64,000 nt of DNA from assembly GCA_019636195.1 (NCBI GenBank), contig JAHBYA010000009.1, forward strand, positions 104,221 to 168,220, read 5' to 3'. This DNA comes from Planctomycetota bacterium (GTDB lineage: Bacteria; Planctomycetota; UBA8742; UBA2392). The notes beneath the pieces were generated by a model. It was not told the DNA's origin. It saw nothing but the letters and a program-made list of their open reading frames with translations, and did not search any database. The translations under genes were made by a program, and so were the position numbers. Below are positions 28,440 through 36,320 of this stretch, in pieces. The number at the start of each line of letters is the position of its first letter. Position 1 is the stretch's first letter.

Positions 28440-28611
28440 AAAAAACTTCCTGCCCCGGTTGCCGGAGGCAGGTGGCCGACTCTACACAGTGGTCGCTCAC
28501 ATACACTGTGCGCCTGTCCGATCCACTTGCCCCGACAACCAGGGCAGGAAGCTTGCGACCCGGGGGATAGGGGGGCTATCCCCCGAGGCTCGCTTACCTG
28601 CTGCTCGGAAC
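28440..28611 (-). ncRNA. Structured small RNA candidate (about 170 nt, rod-like, 6S-like)
   Basis: A strong promoter (TTGCAA, 16 bases, TATAGT at 28618-28645) drives a transcript that contains a 10-bp hairpin (28561-28570 with 28576-28585). Then comes a long rod: an outer stem of 16 bases (28446-28461 with 28536-28551, one mismatch), an inner stem (28467-28475 with 28523-28531) and a terminal hairpin (28485-28491 with 28504-28510), ending at six Ts (28445-28440). No reading frame is supported. Length, strong promoter and rod with internal loops resemble 6S RNA, but key 6S sequence features were not verified. Confidence 0.55.
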
Positions 28612-28617
28612 ACTTGA

Positions 28618-28645
28618 ACTATACCCCACGTAATGAAAATTGCAA
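28618..28645 (-). promoter_or_regulatory. Strong sigma-70-type promoter for the small RNA
   Basis: TTGCAA (28645-28640), 16-base spacer, TATAGT (28623-28618) on the minus strand, in an AT-rich block (28620-28745) that stands out from the GC-rich surroundings and could include an UP element. The block otherwise holds only the downstream flank of nadC. Confidence 0.65.
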
Positions 28646-28748
28646 GAAAAACTTTCCTTTTGAAATAATAAAGTGATGTAATGCGGAATTTCGTAATGCA
28701 CAACGCAATAATCTTACATTGCGCATCTATTGAAAATCCCATCTCAGT

Positions 28749-29621
28749 CTATTCGATCACCTTCAGGGACACATCCAGCGCGGGCGCGGAGTGTGTCAGC
28801 GCGCCGACGCTGATGCGCTCGACACCTGTCTCGGCGTAAGATCGAACCGTGTCCAGCGTCACTCCGCCGGAGACTTCAAGCTGGCACTTCTTTACATCGG
28901 CATCTGAAGTACCCCGGATCTGCACGACCCGGGCAATGTCTTCCAGCGAAAAGTCATCCAGCATCACAATGTCCGCCCCTGCTTCAATCGCCGATTGGGC
29001 TTGCTCTACACTTTCGGCTTCCGCCGTCAGCCTTACGTCCGGGTATGCAACTCGCAGCCGCGCAATTGCATCGGGCAGTGCCAAGCCGCTCAGCCGCAGA
29101 TGGTTCTCCTTGATCATCATTTCGTCGTACAGGCCCATGCGGTGGTTGGCGCCGCCCCCGCAGCGCACGGCATACTTTTCAAAGGCGCGCAGGCCGGGAG
29201 TGGTCTTGCGGGTATCGAAGATCATGGCGCGGGTGCCTTCGACGGCGTCCATGAAACGGCCCGTCAGCGTGGCAATGCCTGAAAGTCGCTGGATCAGGTT
29301 CAGCGCGCTGCGCTCGCCGGCCAGCAGCGCCGTCTGGCTTGCGGTCACCCGTGCAGCCACAGTCCCGGCGCGCAGCCGGTCGCCATCAACTGCTTCAAAG
29401 ACCACCTTTGCGTCAGGATCAAGCTTGCTGAGCACGACTTCCAACCATTGAACGCCCGCCAGTATGCCGTCACGCTTGATGCGCAACTCGGCGGTGGCTG
29501 TGCGGGCGGGATCAAGCAGCGTCTGGCCCGTGAGGTCGCCCCGGCCGACGTCTTCCTGCAGCGCGAATTCGGCCCACTTGTCCGCCAGTGACAGCAGGAT
29601 CCGGTCCATGTATTGGCGCAT
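28749..29621 (-). CDS. nadC: Nicotinate-nucleotide pyrophosphorylase (quinolinate phosphoribosyltransferase)
   Basis: 290 aa. It makes NaMN from quinolinate and PRPP in NAD synthesis. Diagnostic segments are EDVGRGDLTG, TRKTTPGLRAFEKYAV, the conserved GGGANHRMGLYD, IMIKENH-like MMIKENHL, and the C-terminal VSGGV and VGALTHS strands. Start at ATG 29621 is the most upstream ATG in good context, although the ribosome site is weak. nadA and nadB are not adjacent. Confidence 0.95.
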   Translation of the reverse strand: MRQYMDRILLSLADKWAEFALQEDVGRGDLTGQTLLDPARTATAELRIKRDGILAGVQWLEVVLSKLDPDAKVVFEAVDGDRLRAGTVAARVTASQTALLAGERSALNLIQRLSGIATLTGRFMDAVEGTRAMIFDTRKTTPGLRAFEKYAVRCGGGANHRMGLYDEMMIKENHLRLSGLALPDAIARLRVAYPDVRLTAEAESVEQAQSAIEAGADIVMLDDFSLEDIARVVQIRGTSDADVKKCQLEVSGGVTLDTVRSYAETGVERISVGALTHSAPALDVSLKVIE

Positions 29622-29667
29622 GCACAAGGATTATCCGGCAAGCGCCTGTGGCGCAAGCGGCGTGGCG

Positions 29668-30195
29668 TTAACCGCGGGCGGCGCGGTCAATCAGCTCGGA
29701 GTATTTCACTTTCAGCTCTGCGGGCAGGGGCGTGGTGCCCATACGGTTACCCAGCAGGTTGATCGCGTCGTCGTTGCGGCCCAGCGCCACCAACTGCTGC
29801 GCCATCTCGTAGCGCAGCCACGCCAGCAGTTCATCGTCCTCTGCGTGATAGAACGCGCGTTCAAACCAGTCGTAGGCTTCCTGGTGAAGGCCCTTTGCGG
29901 CCAACGCGTGGGCATAGCGGCGTGCGCCCGGCGCGCTGCGGGTGCGGGTGCCCCACAGGCTTGCCATGAACCGCCGGTCGCGGTCGTCGCCGTTGGCGGC
30001 AATGCGGGCGGCGCCGTCCGAGATGCGGGCATTTTCATGCCCAAGCTGGTCGTACAACTGGGTCAGTTCAGTCTGGCGGCCGGGGGTAGGCGGCAGCATA
30101 TCGGGTGACGGCTCCTGCGTGCTGGTGCAGGCAACCAACAACAGGGCCGCGACCCATACCCATGAAATTTGCGCAATGCTTTGCATGTGTTTCAT
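29668..30195 (-). CDS. TPR-like lipoprotein
   Basis: 175 aa. The signal peptide ends at lipobox LLLVAC (Cys23), so the protein is envelope anchored. The C-terminal half has helical repeats with TPR features (YAHALAAKGLHQEAYDWFERAFY, LGRNDDAINLLGNRM). It stands alone in a leftward run. Function is unknown, probably protein-protein contacts. Confidence 0.72.
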   Translation of the reverse strand: MKHMQSIAQISWVWVAALLLVACTSTQEPSPDMLPPTPGRQTELTQLYDQLGHENARISDGAARIAANGDDRDRRFMASLWGTRTRSAPGARRYAHALAAKGLHQEAYDWFERAFYHAEDDELLAWLRYEMAQQLVALGRNDDAINLLGNRMGTTPLPAELKVKYSELIDRAARG

Positions 30196-30228
30196 TCAAC
30201 GCCCGGGGCGCGCATTCGTTGCCGCAAA

Positions 30229-31128
30229 CTACTTCCGCTGCAGGCGCCCGTAATACGCCCAACGGCAGTGGTCGTCAAACTGCACAAGGTCTTCAAAAAC
30301 GTAGTCGCCTGAATCCGCCCCGTCCGCCAGCGCCAGCGCCGCCCCCGGGATCGTCGCCGAAGTCGCAAGCCGCGCAAGTTCATTGACTGCCCGGTGCAGA
30401 TCGACGGCCCGTGACCCGCTGCGCGGCAGGTTTGTCACGCGCGAATCGCCGTTGATGCGAAGCCGCTCAAGCGGCCTGGTAAACAGCATATCCAGCACTA
30501 CACTGATCGCGCCGAAGCCTTCAACCGTGGTCTCCGCCGGTTTGCGACGTGTCAGCGCGCTGGCAAGCGCGTCGGCGACATCGCCGCCCGGCCGCGCGAG
30601 CTCGGCCTTCATTGGAAACACGCGGCTGCGGGCCTTTTCGAGCGTTCTTTCCGCCAGGCTTCGCCGATCTTGTGCGTCCGCCAGCGTGTCTTCTTCTACT
30701 TTCTCCATCAGGGCTGCAGTCTGTGCGTCTGCACCCACCAGAATGCCGGCGCACATCAGCGCAAGATTCTCCCATTGCCACTCCCGGGGCAGGCCGCCGC
30801 CGGCGAGCGAAGGTGTGCCCAGGCCTTCCGGGTCGATGTTTGCCAGCGAGACATGCACGGGCTTGGGCAGCAGCGGTAGCGCATCGTCAGGCACAGCGGA
30901 CGCCGCGATGCCATGATCAGACAGCAGCTTCACCGCCGCCGCCGCCTGCACTTCGGTGCCGCCTTCAAACAGGATGCCTCGTTGCAGGCGACACATGCGC
31001 ACCGTGTCACTGCGCGGCAGGCCCAACGCCCGCGCCAAGTCGGGGCCATACAGGCCGGGGTCCAGCCAGCTGGGCTGGTTCAACAAGACTGCGAAGTGAC
31101 CCGGCTCACGACTGATGCGTACGGACAT
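30229..31128 (-). CDS. Uncharacterised soluble protein
   Basis: 299 aa. There is no signal peptide or membrane segment. Residues 1-80 are alpha/beta (ISREPGHFAVLLNQPSW, VRMCRLQRGILFEGG) and the middle is helical and charged (KVEEDTLADAQDRRSLAERTLEKARSR). The C-terminus is YVFEDLVQFDDHCRWAYYGR, which looks conserved. I recognise no family. It lies 33 bases upstream of the lipoprotein gene on the same strand, so they may be co-transcribed. Confidence 0.65.
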   Translation of the reverse strand: MSVRISREPGHFAVLLNQPSWLDPGLYGPDLARALGLPRSDTVRMCRLQRGILFEGGTEVQAAAAVKLLSDHGIAASAVPDDALPLLPKPVHVSLANIDPEGLGTPSLAGGGLPREWQWENLALMCAGILVGADAQTAALMEKVEEDTLADAQDRRSLAERTLEKARSRVFPMKAELARPGGDVADALASALTRRKPAETTVEGFGAISVVLDMLFTRPLERLRINGDSRVTNLPRSGSRAVDLHRAVNELARLATSATIPGAALALADGADSGDYVFEDLVQFDDHCRWAYYGRLQRK

Positions 31129-31167
31129 ACCCGCATTAGACGCAACGGCTTGACACGCCGCAATCGG

Positions 31168-32346
31168 TTACGCGTCAAGCAAGCTGATGCTCGCGCCCAA
31201 GCCGCCACTGACGCACAACGTGGCCAAGCCGCGCTTTGCTTCGCGCTGTCGCATGGCGTGCACCAGCGTTGTGATGATTCTGGCGCCGGTGTTGCCAATG
31301 GGGTGGCCCAGCGCGATCGCGCCGCCGTTGACATTCAGGCGCTCGGGCGGGATGTGCAACTCACGGTCGCAGGCCAGCACCTGTGCGGCGAAGGCCTCGT
31401 TCAGCTCAACCAGGTCATAGTCTTCCATCGCGAGTTTAAGCTTTTCATTCAGCTTGCGCGTCGCGGGCACGGGTCCGATGCCCATGACCTTGGGGTCCAC
31501 GCCCGCAAACGCCCAGCCTTCAATGCGCGCCAGCGGCTCAAGGCCCAGCTTGGCTGCCGTCTTCGCCGACATCAGCAGCAGCGCGGAAGCTCCATCGGTG
31601 ATGCCGCTTGCGTTGCCGGGGTGTACGGTGCCGCCGTCCATGAACACGGGCTTGAGCTTTGCCATCTCGGCGGCGGTCTGGCCGAAGCGCACGGGCTCGT
31701 CGGCTTCCATGACCGTGTCGCCCTTCTTGCCTTTCAGGGTGATGGGCGCGATTTCGGCTTTGAAGTTGCCGGCCTTGATCGCCGCTTCGGCTTTGTTGTG
31801 GCTGGCGGCGGCAAAGGCGTCCTGTTCTTCGCGGGCAATCGCGTATTGCTCGCGCAGGGTTTCGGCTGTGCGGCCCATGAGCTGGTCGGCCAGCGGGCAC
31901 AGAAAGCCGTCGCGGTACATCAAGTCGGTGACTTCCTGGTGGCCCATGCGCAGGCCGTCGCGCAGGCCGGCAATCATGTGCGGCACGTTGCTCATGCTTT
32001 CCATGCCGCCGGCGATGCAGACTTCCGCCTCGCCGTTCTGAATCTGCTGGGCGGCCAGCACGACGGCTTTGAGGCCGCTGGCGCAGGCCATGTTCACGGT
32101 GGTGGCGATGGTCGCCTGCGGCAGCCCGGCGTTGATGGTGACCTGCCGCGCGGGATTGGGCCCGCAGCCGGCCTGCCGCGCATGGCCGAAATAGACTTCG
32201 TTGACCAAGGCCGGGTCAATGCCTGACTCAGCCAGCACGGCCTTGACGGCGTGTGTGCCCATGGCCACAGCGCCCAGCGGCGCCAGCGTACCGCCGAAGC
32301 GCCCGATGGGCGTGCGTTTGGCGTGGGTGATAACGATGTCGGTCAT
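31168..32346 (-). CDS. Acetyl-CoA acetyltransferase (thiolase)
   Basis: 392 aa, full length. Thiolases condense or cleave acyl-CoA and acetyl-CoA. Active-site residues are Cys88 ([10 protein letters not shown]), the His of [10 protein letters not shown] and the C-terminal Cys of CVSGGLGAS, with NEAFAAQ as the remaining catalytic motif. The start is ATG 32346, with GGAGAC upstream. Whether it serves degradation or biosynthesis cannot be told from the context. Confidence 0.93.
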   Translation of the reverse strand: MTDIVITHAKRTPIGRFGGTLAPLGAVAMGTHAVKAVLAESGIDPALVNEVYFGHARQAGCGPNPARQVTINAGLPQATIATTVNMACASGLKAVVLAAQQIQNGEAEVCIAGGMESMSNVPHMIAGLRDGLRMGHQEVTDLMYRDGFLCPLADQLMGRTAETLREQYAIAREEQDAFAAASHNKAEAAIKAGNFKAEIAPITLKGKKGDTVMEADEPVRFGQTAAEMAKLKPVFMDGGTVHPGNASGITDGASALLLMSAKTAAKLGLEPLARIEGWAFAGVDPKVMGIGPVPATRKLNEKLKLAMEDYDLVELNEAFAAQVLACDRELHIPPERLNVNGGAIALGHPIGNTGARIITTLVHAMRQREAKRGLATLCVSGGLGASISLLDA

Positions 32347-32403
32347 AGAGTCTCCAACGCGCAGGATGGGCATGGCAGTCCCGCCTGTCAACGCGGCGGC
32401 AGT

Positions 32404-32507
32404 GCCGTAGCATCGGCCTATGGCCGATGCCGTTCCATCGCCGTCCCGGCGATGGCCAAGGCCGGGACGGCCTTGGAACGCTATTGGCGGGACGCCAATG
32501 CTACGGC
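32404..32507. repeat. Cloverleaf-like palindromic repeat element
   Basis: GCCGTAGCAT (32404-32413) pairs with ATGCTACGGC (32498-32507). Inside are a hairpin at 32410-32430 (9-bp stem), a nested stem CGTTCCA/TGGAACG (32431-32437 with 32474-32480) enclosing two hairpins, and a last hairpin ATTGGC-GGGAC-GCCAAT. Two hairpins share the loop GGGAC. No gene lies here. It resembles a REP/BIME-type or mobile miniature element. Confidence 0.6.
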
Positions 32508-32567
32508 GCCTTCCCGTGTGCCGCGTCATTGACGCTGATGATGCGTGTGCTACCTTTGCGCCCCGCT

Positions 32568-32643
32568 GGTCAGGTAGCTCAGTTGGTAGAGCAAAGCACT
32601 GAAAATGCTTGGGTCGCCGGTTCAAGTCCGGCCCTGACCACCA
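32568..32643 (+). tRNA. tRNA-Phe (anticodon GAA)
   Basis: A 76-base cloverleaf includes the encoded CCA. The acceptor GGTCAGG pairs with CCTGACC. The D arm is AGCTC-AGTTGGTAGA-GAGC, the anticodon loop is CTGAAAA (GAA), and the T arm is CCGG-TTCAAGT-CCGG. Confidence 0.97.
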
Positions 32644-32705
32644 GATAGTGAAAGAGCGGTCGCGCGGACCAACCTGTTCGCGCGACCGCTTCGTTTACGC
32701 CCGGC
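32619..32705 (+). repeat. Direct repeat copy 1, overlaps tRNA-Phe 3' end
   Basis: 87 bases that include the T arm, acceptor end and CCA of tRNA-Phe plus the following terminator hairpin. It is repeated at 32775-32861 with about one mismatch. tRNA 3' ends are common integration (att) sites. Confidence 0.85.
32655..32690 (+). terminator. Hairpin after tRNA-Phe
   Basis: A perfect 12-bp inverted repeat (32655-32666 with 32679-32690, loop of 12 bases) follows the tRNA. The T-run is weak (TCGTTTA). It occurs again at 32811-32846 in the second repeat copy. Confidence 0.65.
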
Positions 32706-32749
32706 GTCGCCCGCCTGCGGGCGGGCTTTGGCCGGGCTACTTCGCGTTC

Positions 32750-32772
32750 AAAACAGCCCACCGGGCTGTTTT
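32750..32772. terminator. Hairpin between repeat copies
   Basis: AAAACAGCCC (32750-32759) pairs with GGGCTGTTTT (32763-32772). Either strand gives a stem followed by Ts, so it could terminate in both directions. Confidence 0.6.
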
Positions 32773-32774
32773 GA

Positions 32775-32861
32775 GGTTCAAGTCCGGCCCTGACCACCAG
32801 ATAGTGAAAGAGCGGTCGCGCGGACCAACCTGTTCGCGCGACCGCTTCATTTACGCCCGGC
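32775..32861 (+). repeat. Direct repeat copy 2, truncated tRNA-Phe 3' end
   Basis: A near-exact copy of 32619-32705. It contains only the last 25 bases of the tRNA and is not itself a tRNA. It could be a leftover of a tRNA-targeted insertion or a tandem duplication of the tRNA end. Confidence 0.85.
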
Positions 32862-32953
32862 CTCTGCCTTCCTCAAAGCAGACAAGAATGTACTTATATT
32901 AGCTTGCGCCCGTAGTACGCTACGGGCACACAATCTGGGCGCGGAGCAAGGCT

Positions 32954-34477
32954 ATGGCCTTTGACCTTGACCAATTGCGCCTGGATATCCCCGCTGAAGA
33001 CTACTCGGCAGCAAAGGGCGTAAGGCCGTTCTGGCGCGCGGCGACGCTGGCATTGCTTGCGGCTTGCATAGGCCTGCTCGCCTGGCATGTCGTCGCGCCC
33101 GCACCCGACTCCGGCGCTGTCATCGTCCCCGTACAGGTCGTCGCCCCGCAAACCGGCAGCGAACTCACCGCCTTCACCGCGGGCGGATGGATCGAGCCCG
33201 CCTGGCCATTCCCCGTAACCATCAGCGCTGAATTGGACGGCCGCATTGACAGACTCGCAGTCGTGCAAGGACAGACCCTGCAACAGGGCGAACTGATCGC
33301 GGTGCTTAACAATCTGCCCCACCGCCAGGAGTTGCTGGCAGCCGAGGCCGCAATCTCAGAGGCCGAAGCAAACGTGGAAGCAGCAGAGGCTGCCCTGGCG
33401 CGCCTGCGCGCGGGCGCCCGCCCCGAAGAGCTGGAAGTCGCCAATGCCGAGCTGAAGCACGCCCAGTCTCTGCTGGCGCTGCTGGAAGCCGGCTACCGCG
33501 CCGAAGAAGTTGCACGGGCCGAGGCCGAACTGCTGGCTGCACGCACCTTCGCCGCGCAATTGCAGCGTGAGGCGGAGCGCACCGCGCGCTTGTCAAGGCA
33601 GCAACTGTTGTCGCCATCCATGGCTGACCGCGATCGAGCAGCCGCCGACGCGGCACAGGCCCGCGTGACCGCACTTGAGGCAGAACACGCCAGGCTGTCA
33701 GCCGGCCCGCGGCCCGAAGAGGTTGCCCAGTCCCGCGCCGCCGTGCAGGTTGCACAGGCAAAGTTGGCTTTGGTCCAGGCCGGCTTCCGCGCCGAAGAAA
33801 AGGCCGAAGCCGCGGCCCGCCTTGAGGCCACCCGCGCCGCCTTGGAAGCCGCCGAGGCGCGGCAGGCCGCCGCGAAGCGTAATGTGGACTATTGCATGGT
33901 GCGGGCGCCGCACGCAGGCGTGGTGCTGGACATTGTTTCGCCCCAAGGCTCGTGGCTGTACGGCGAGAAACGCGGCATCGTGAGCATGTACGACCCGGCG
34001 CGGATGCAGGTCAGGGTGGATGTGCGGCAGGAAAACGCGGCAATGCTGGCGGCGGGACGGGCATGCGTCGTCAAGCTTGAGTCGCGCAAAGACCGGCCCT
34101 ACCCGGGCCGCCTAACCCGCATTGACCCCCACGGCAACCTCGCCCGCGATACAGTGCGCGTGCGAGTGGAAATCACCGAGCCCGACGAGCTGCTGCGCAT
34201 CGACCTGACCGTCACGGTGGACTTCCTGGCGCCGGACGCCGAACCGTCGGACAGGCCGCTGGTGGTGCCCGCCTCTGCGGTGTTCAAGCGAGACGGCAAG
34301 TACCAAGTGTATGCCGTGCGCGGCGGCAAGGCGCACCTGCTCAGCCCGGAGCTGGGCCGCCAGACCCCGTCGGGCTATGTCGTGGTCGCGGGACTGGAGG
34401 CGGGTGAAGTCGTGGCAACGGGCAACCTGGCCACGCTTTCCGAGGGCACGGCGGTTCGCATCGAGGGCGGACCATGA
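32954..34477 (+). CDS. HlyD/MFP-type membrane fusion protein
   Basis: 507 aa. One inner-membrane helix lies at about 29-47 (ATLALLAACIGLLAWHVV). A biotinyl-lipoyl-like half (ISAELDGRIDRLAVVQGQTLQQG) is split by a very long Ala/Glu/Arg-rich alpha-hairpin (about 115-330), then lipoyl half two (VRAPHAGVVLDI) and a beta-barrel/MP domain. The hairpin has repeated blocks with LRAGARPEEL, LEAGYRAEEV, LSAGPRPEEV and VQAGFRAEEK. It would link an ABC exporter to an outer-membrane channel. Its stop overlaps the ATPase start, opening a unit that ends with the HMA genes. Confidence 0.9.
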   Translation: MAFDLDQLRLDIPAEDYSAAKGVRPFWRAATLALLAACIGLLAWHVVAPAPDSGAVIVPVQVVAPQTGSELTAFTAGGWIEPAWPFPVTISAELDGRIDRLAVVQGQTLQQGELIAVLNNLPHRQELLAAEAAISEAEANVEAAEAALARLRAGARPEELEVANAELKHAQSLLALLEAGYRAEEVARAEAELLAARTFAAQLQREAERTARLSRQQLLSPSMADRDRAAADAAQARVTALEAEHARLSAGPRPEEVAQSRAAVQVAQAKLALVQAGFRAEEKAEAAARLEATRAALEAAEARQAAAKRNVDYCMVRAPHAGVVLDIVSPQGSWLYGEKRGIVSMYDPARMQVRVDVRQENAAMLAAGRACVVKLESRKDRPYPGRLTRIDPHGNLARDTVRVRVEITEPDELLRIDLTVTVDFLAPDAEPSDRPLVVPASAVFKRDGKYQVYAVRGGKAHLLSPELGRQTPSGYVVVAGLEAGEVVATGNLATLSEGTAVRIEGGP

Positions 34478-35181
34478 GCTTTGTACGCATCCGCGAGCTT
34501 CGAAAGACCTACGACACCGGCGAAAGTCGTGTGACGCCGCTGGACGGCATTGACCTGGACATCGCAGCCGGAGAATTCCTGTGCCTGATGGGCCCGTCCG
34601 GCTCCGGCAAGACCACGCTGCTGAACATCGTGGCCGGCATTGACCGGCAGACATCGGGCAGCGTGCGCGTCGGCGACGTGGAGCTGAGCCGCCTGAGCGA
34701 CTCGCAGCTCAGCGGCTGGCGCAACCGCAACATGGGCTATGTGTTTCAACAGTTCAACCTGGTGCCGGTGCTGAACGCGCTGGAGAATGTTGAGCTGCCG
34801 CTGATGCTGCTGCCGCTTTCGGCAAAGCGCCGCCGCCGTCAAGCCGAGATCGCGCTGGGGGCGGTCGGGCTGTCGGACCGGCTGAAGCACTACCCGCGCC
34901 AGCTTTCGGGCGGCCAGCAGCAGCGCGTGGCAATCGCGCGCGCGATTGTGACCGACCCCGCGATCATTGCCGCCGACGAGCCCACCGGCAACCTTGACGC
35001 ACAGTCCGGCGAAGAAGTGTTGCGGCTGCTGTCTGAGCTGAACCGGAGATTCAAGAAAACCGTCATCATGGTCACGCACGACCCCCGGGCCGCAGCCACG
35101 GCCCAGCGCATCCTGCACCTGGACAAGGGTGTCCTGCACGAAAGCGGCACCCTGCACGAAGAAGTGGAGGCCGGCACATGA
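34474..35181 (+). CDS. ABC transporter ATPase (MacB/LolD type)
   Basis: 235 aa. Walker A GPSGSGKT, Q-loop FQQFNLVPVL, signature LSGGQQQR, Walker B AIIAADEPTG, D-loop NLDA and H-loop VTHDP are all present. It powers the paired permeases. It overlaps the fusion-protein gene by four bases (ATGA) and the first permease by four bases, so it belongs to one coupled operon. Confidence 0.95.
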   Translation: MSFVRIRELRKTYDTGESRVTPLDGIDLDIAAGEFLCLMGPSGSGKTTLLNIVAGIDRQTSGSVRVGDVELSRLSDSQLSGWRNRNMGYVFQQFNLVPVLNALENVELPLMLLPLSAKRRRRQAEIALGAVGLSDRLKHYPRQLSGGQQQRVAIARAIVTDPAIIAADEPTGNLDAQSGEEVLRLLSELNRRFKKTVIMVTHDPRAAATAQRILHLDKGVLHESGTLHEEVEAGT

Positions 35182-36320
35182 AGTACGTCCGCATTGCCGT
35201 ACGCAACATGAAGAGCAACCGCGTGCGCACACTGCTTACGCTGTTGGGTGTGGCGGTGGCGGTGTTCGTGTTTGCCTTCTTTGAAAGCACGCGCCACACC
35301 ATGCGCAACGTGGTCTCGGAGGCCGCCAAGGATAACAACCTGGTGGTCATGAAAGAGAACACGTGGTGACCGACGCAAAGTGAACTGCCGGCGAGTTACG
35401 CCGCCACAATAGCCGAGTTGCCGCAGGTCGATGACGTGATGCCCGTGTACATCTCAACGACCTCGTGCTGAAACTTTGAACCGGACACGGTCATTGTCCA
35501 CGGCGTGGACAAGCAGAAGTTCCAGAAGTTCCGCACTTACAACCTGAGCTCAGGCAGCATGGAAGAATTCATGGCCGCCCGCGATGGCGCCCTGGTCGGC
35601 GCCAGCGTCGCCGCACGCAAGGGCTGGACGCCCGGCCGCACCATCGACCTGCGCTCGCAACTGGGCCTGCTGATGGAAGTGAAGGGCGTGTTTGCCTCGG
35701 GCAACGAAGAACAGGACAACACCATCCTTGCCGACCTTGAGTTCGTGCAGGACCAGTACGACGCCCGCGGCAAAGCCAACCAGTTGCTGGTCAAGGTTTC
35801 ACCCGGCGGCAACGCCGACCAGCTTGCCGGCCAGATCGACGCCTTGGCCCTGCCCACCCGCACCAGCACGCAGCCGGAAAAGGCTTTCCTGCAGGCCATG
35901 CTTGAGGACCTGTCCGACCTGGTGTTGCTTGCCACGCTTGTCGTCGCGGTCACACTGGTTGTTGTTTTCATCGGCGTGGCCAACACCATGGCGATGGCGG
36001 TTCGCGACCGCGTAAAGCAGATCGGCGTGTTGCGCACGCTGGGCTTCAACCGGTTGCGCATCATGCTGCTGATCTTCCTTGAGTCCGCGCTGCTGTGCGC
36101 GGCGGGCGGCGTGCTGGGCAGCGCCGCGGCATGGGTGGCGCTGAACGTGCAGCAGGTCTCGGTGCAGTCGCGCACGCTGAACCTCGTGATCTCAATGCCG
36201 TGGCAGGTGGCCGCCGCGGGCGTGTCGGTTGCCGTGCTGGTCGGAATAGCGGGCGCGGTGCTGCCCGCCTGGCGCGCATCGCGCATGAACATTGTGCAGT
36301 CACTGGGGAGCGTCGGCTGA
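35178..36320 (+). CDS. ABC exporter permease with two in-frame TGA (Sec) codons
   Basis: 380 aa if the TGAs at 35367-35369 and 35469-35471 encode selenocysteine (Sec64, Sec98). The MacB/FtsX-type fold is complete: an N-terminal helix (about 19-36), a periplasmic domain with both TGAs, then three helices (about 250-375). The local sequences are KENTW-U-PTQSELP and ISTTSC-U-NFEPDTV. In relatives I recall Cys at both spots (EN-x-x-C-P, NNC-R-x-S), but I cannot check this. Both TGAs are followed by stem-loops at 16-37 bases, and both sides keep an open frame for the whole protein. The Sec residues would face the periplasm near a metal or thiol substrate. Confidence 0.75.
35389..35403 (+). promoter_or_regulatory. 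SECIS-like hairpin 1 of the permease
   Basis: CGGCG (35389-35393), loop AGTTA with G second, CGCCG (35399-35403). The loop starts 25 bases after the first TGA, within the 16-37 window known for bacterial SECIS. The fold was drawn by hand. Confidence 0.5.
35494..35512 (+). promoter_or_regulatory. SECIS-like hairpin 2 of the permease
   Basis: A perfect 8-bp stem TTGTCCAC (35494-35501) with GTGGACAA (35505-35512) closes the loop GGC. The loop starts 30 bases after the second TGA. An alternative stem with loop CGGTCAT (35488-35494) begins 16 bases after it. Confidence 0.5.

Noticed and set aside
28440..28611. SRP (4.5S) RNA
   Set aside because: A short stretch (GAGCAGCAGGTAAGC) resembles the 3' side of SRP domain IV, but the pairing partner (GGTCAGG side) is missing because the promoter occupies that position.
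32568..32861. Second tRNA-Phe gene
   Set aside because: The second copy holds only the last 25 bases of the tRNA and cannot fold into a cloverleaf.
35178..36320. Permease as a pseudogene
   Set aside because: No frameshift or other stop exists, codon pattern continues through both TGAs, translational overlaps with both neighbours are kept, and the fold is complete.
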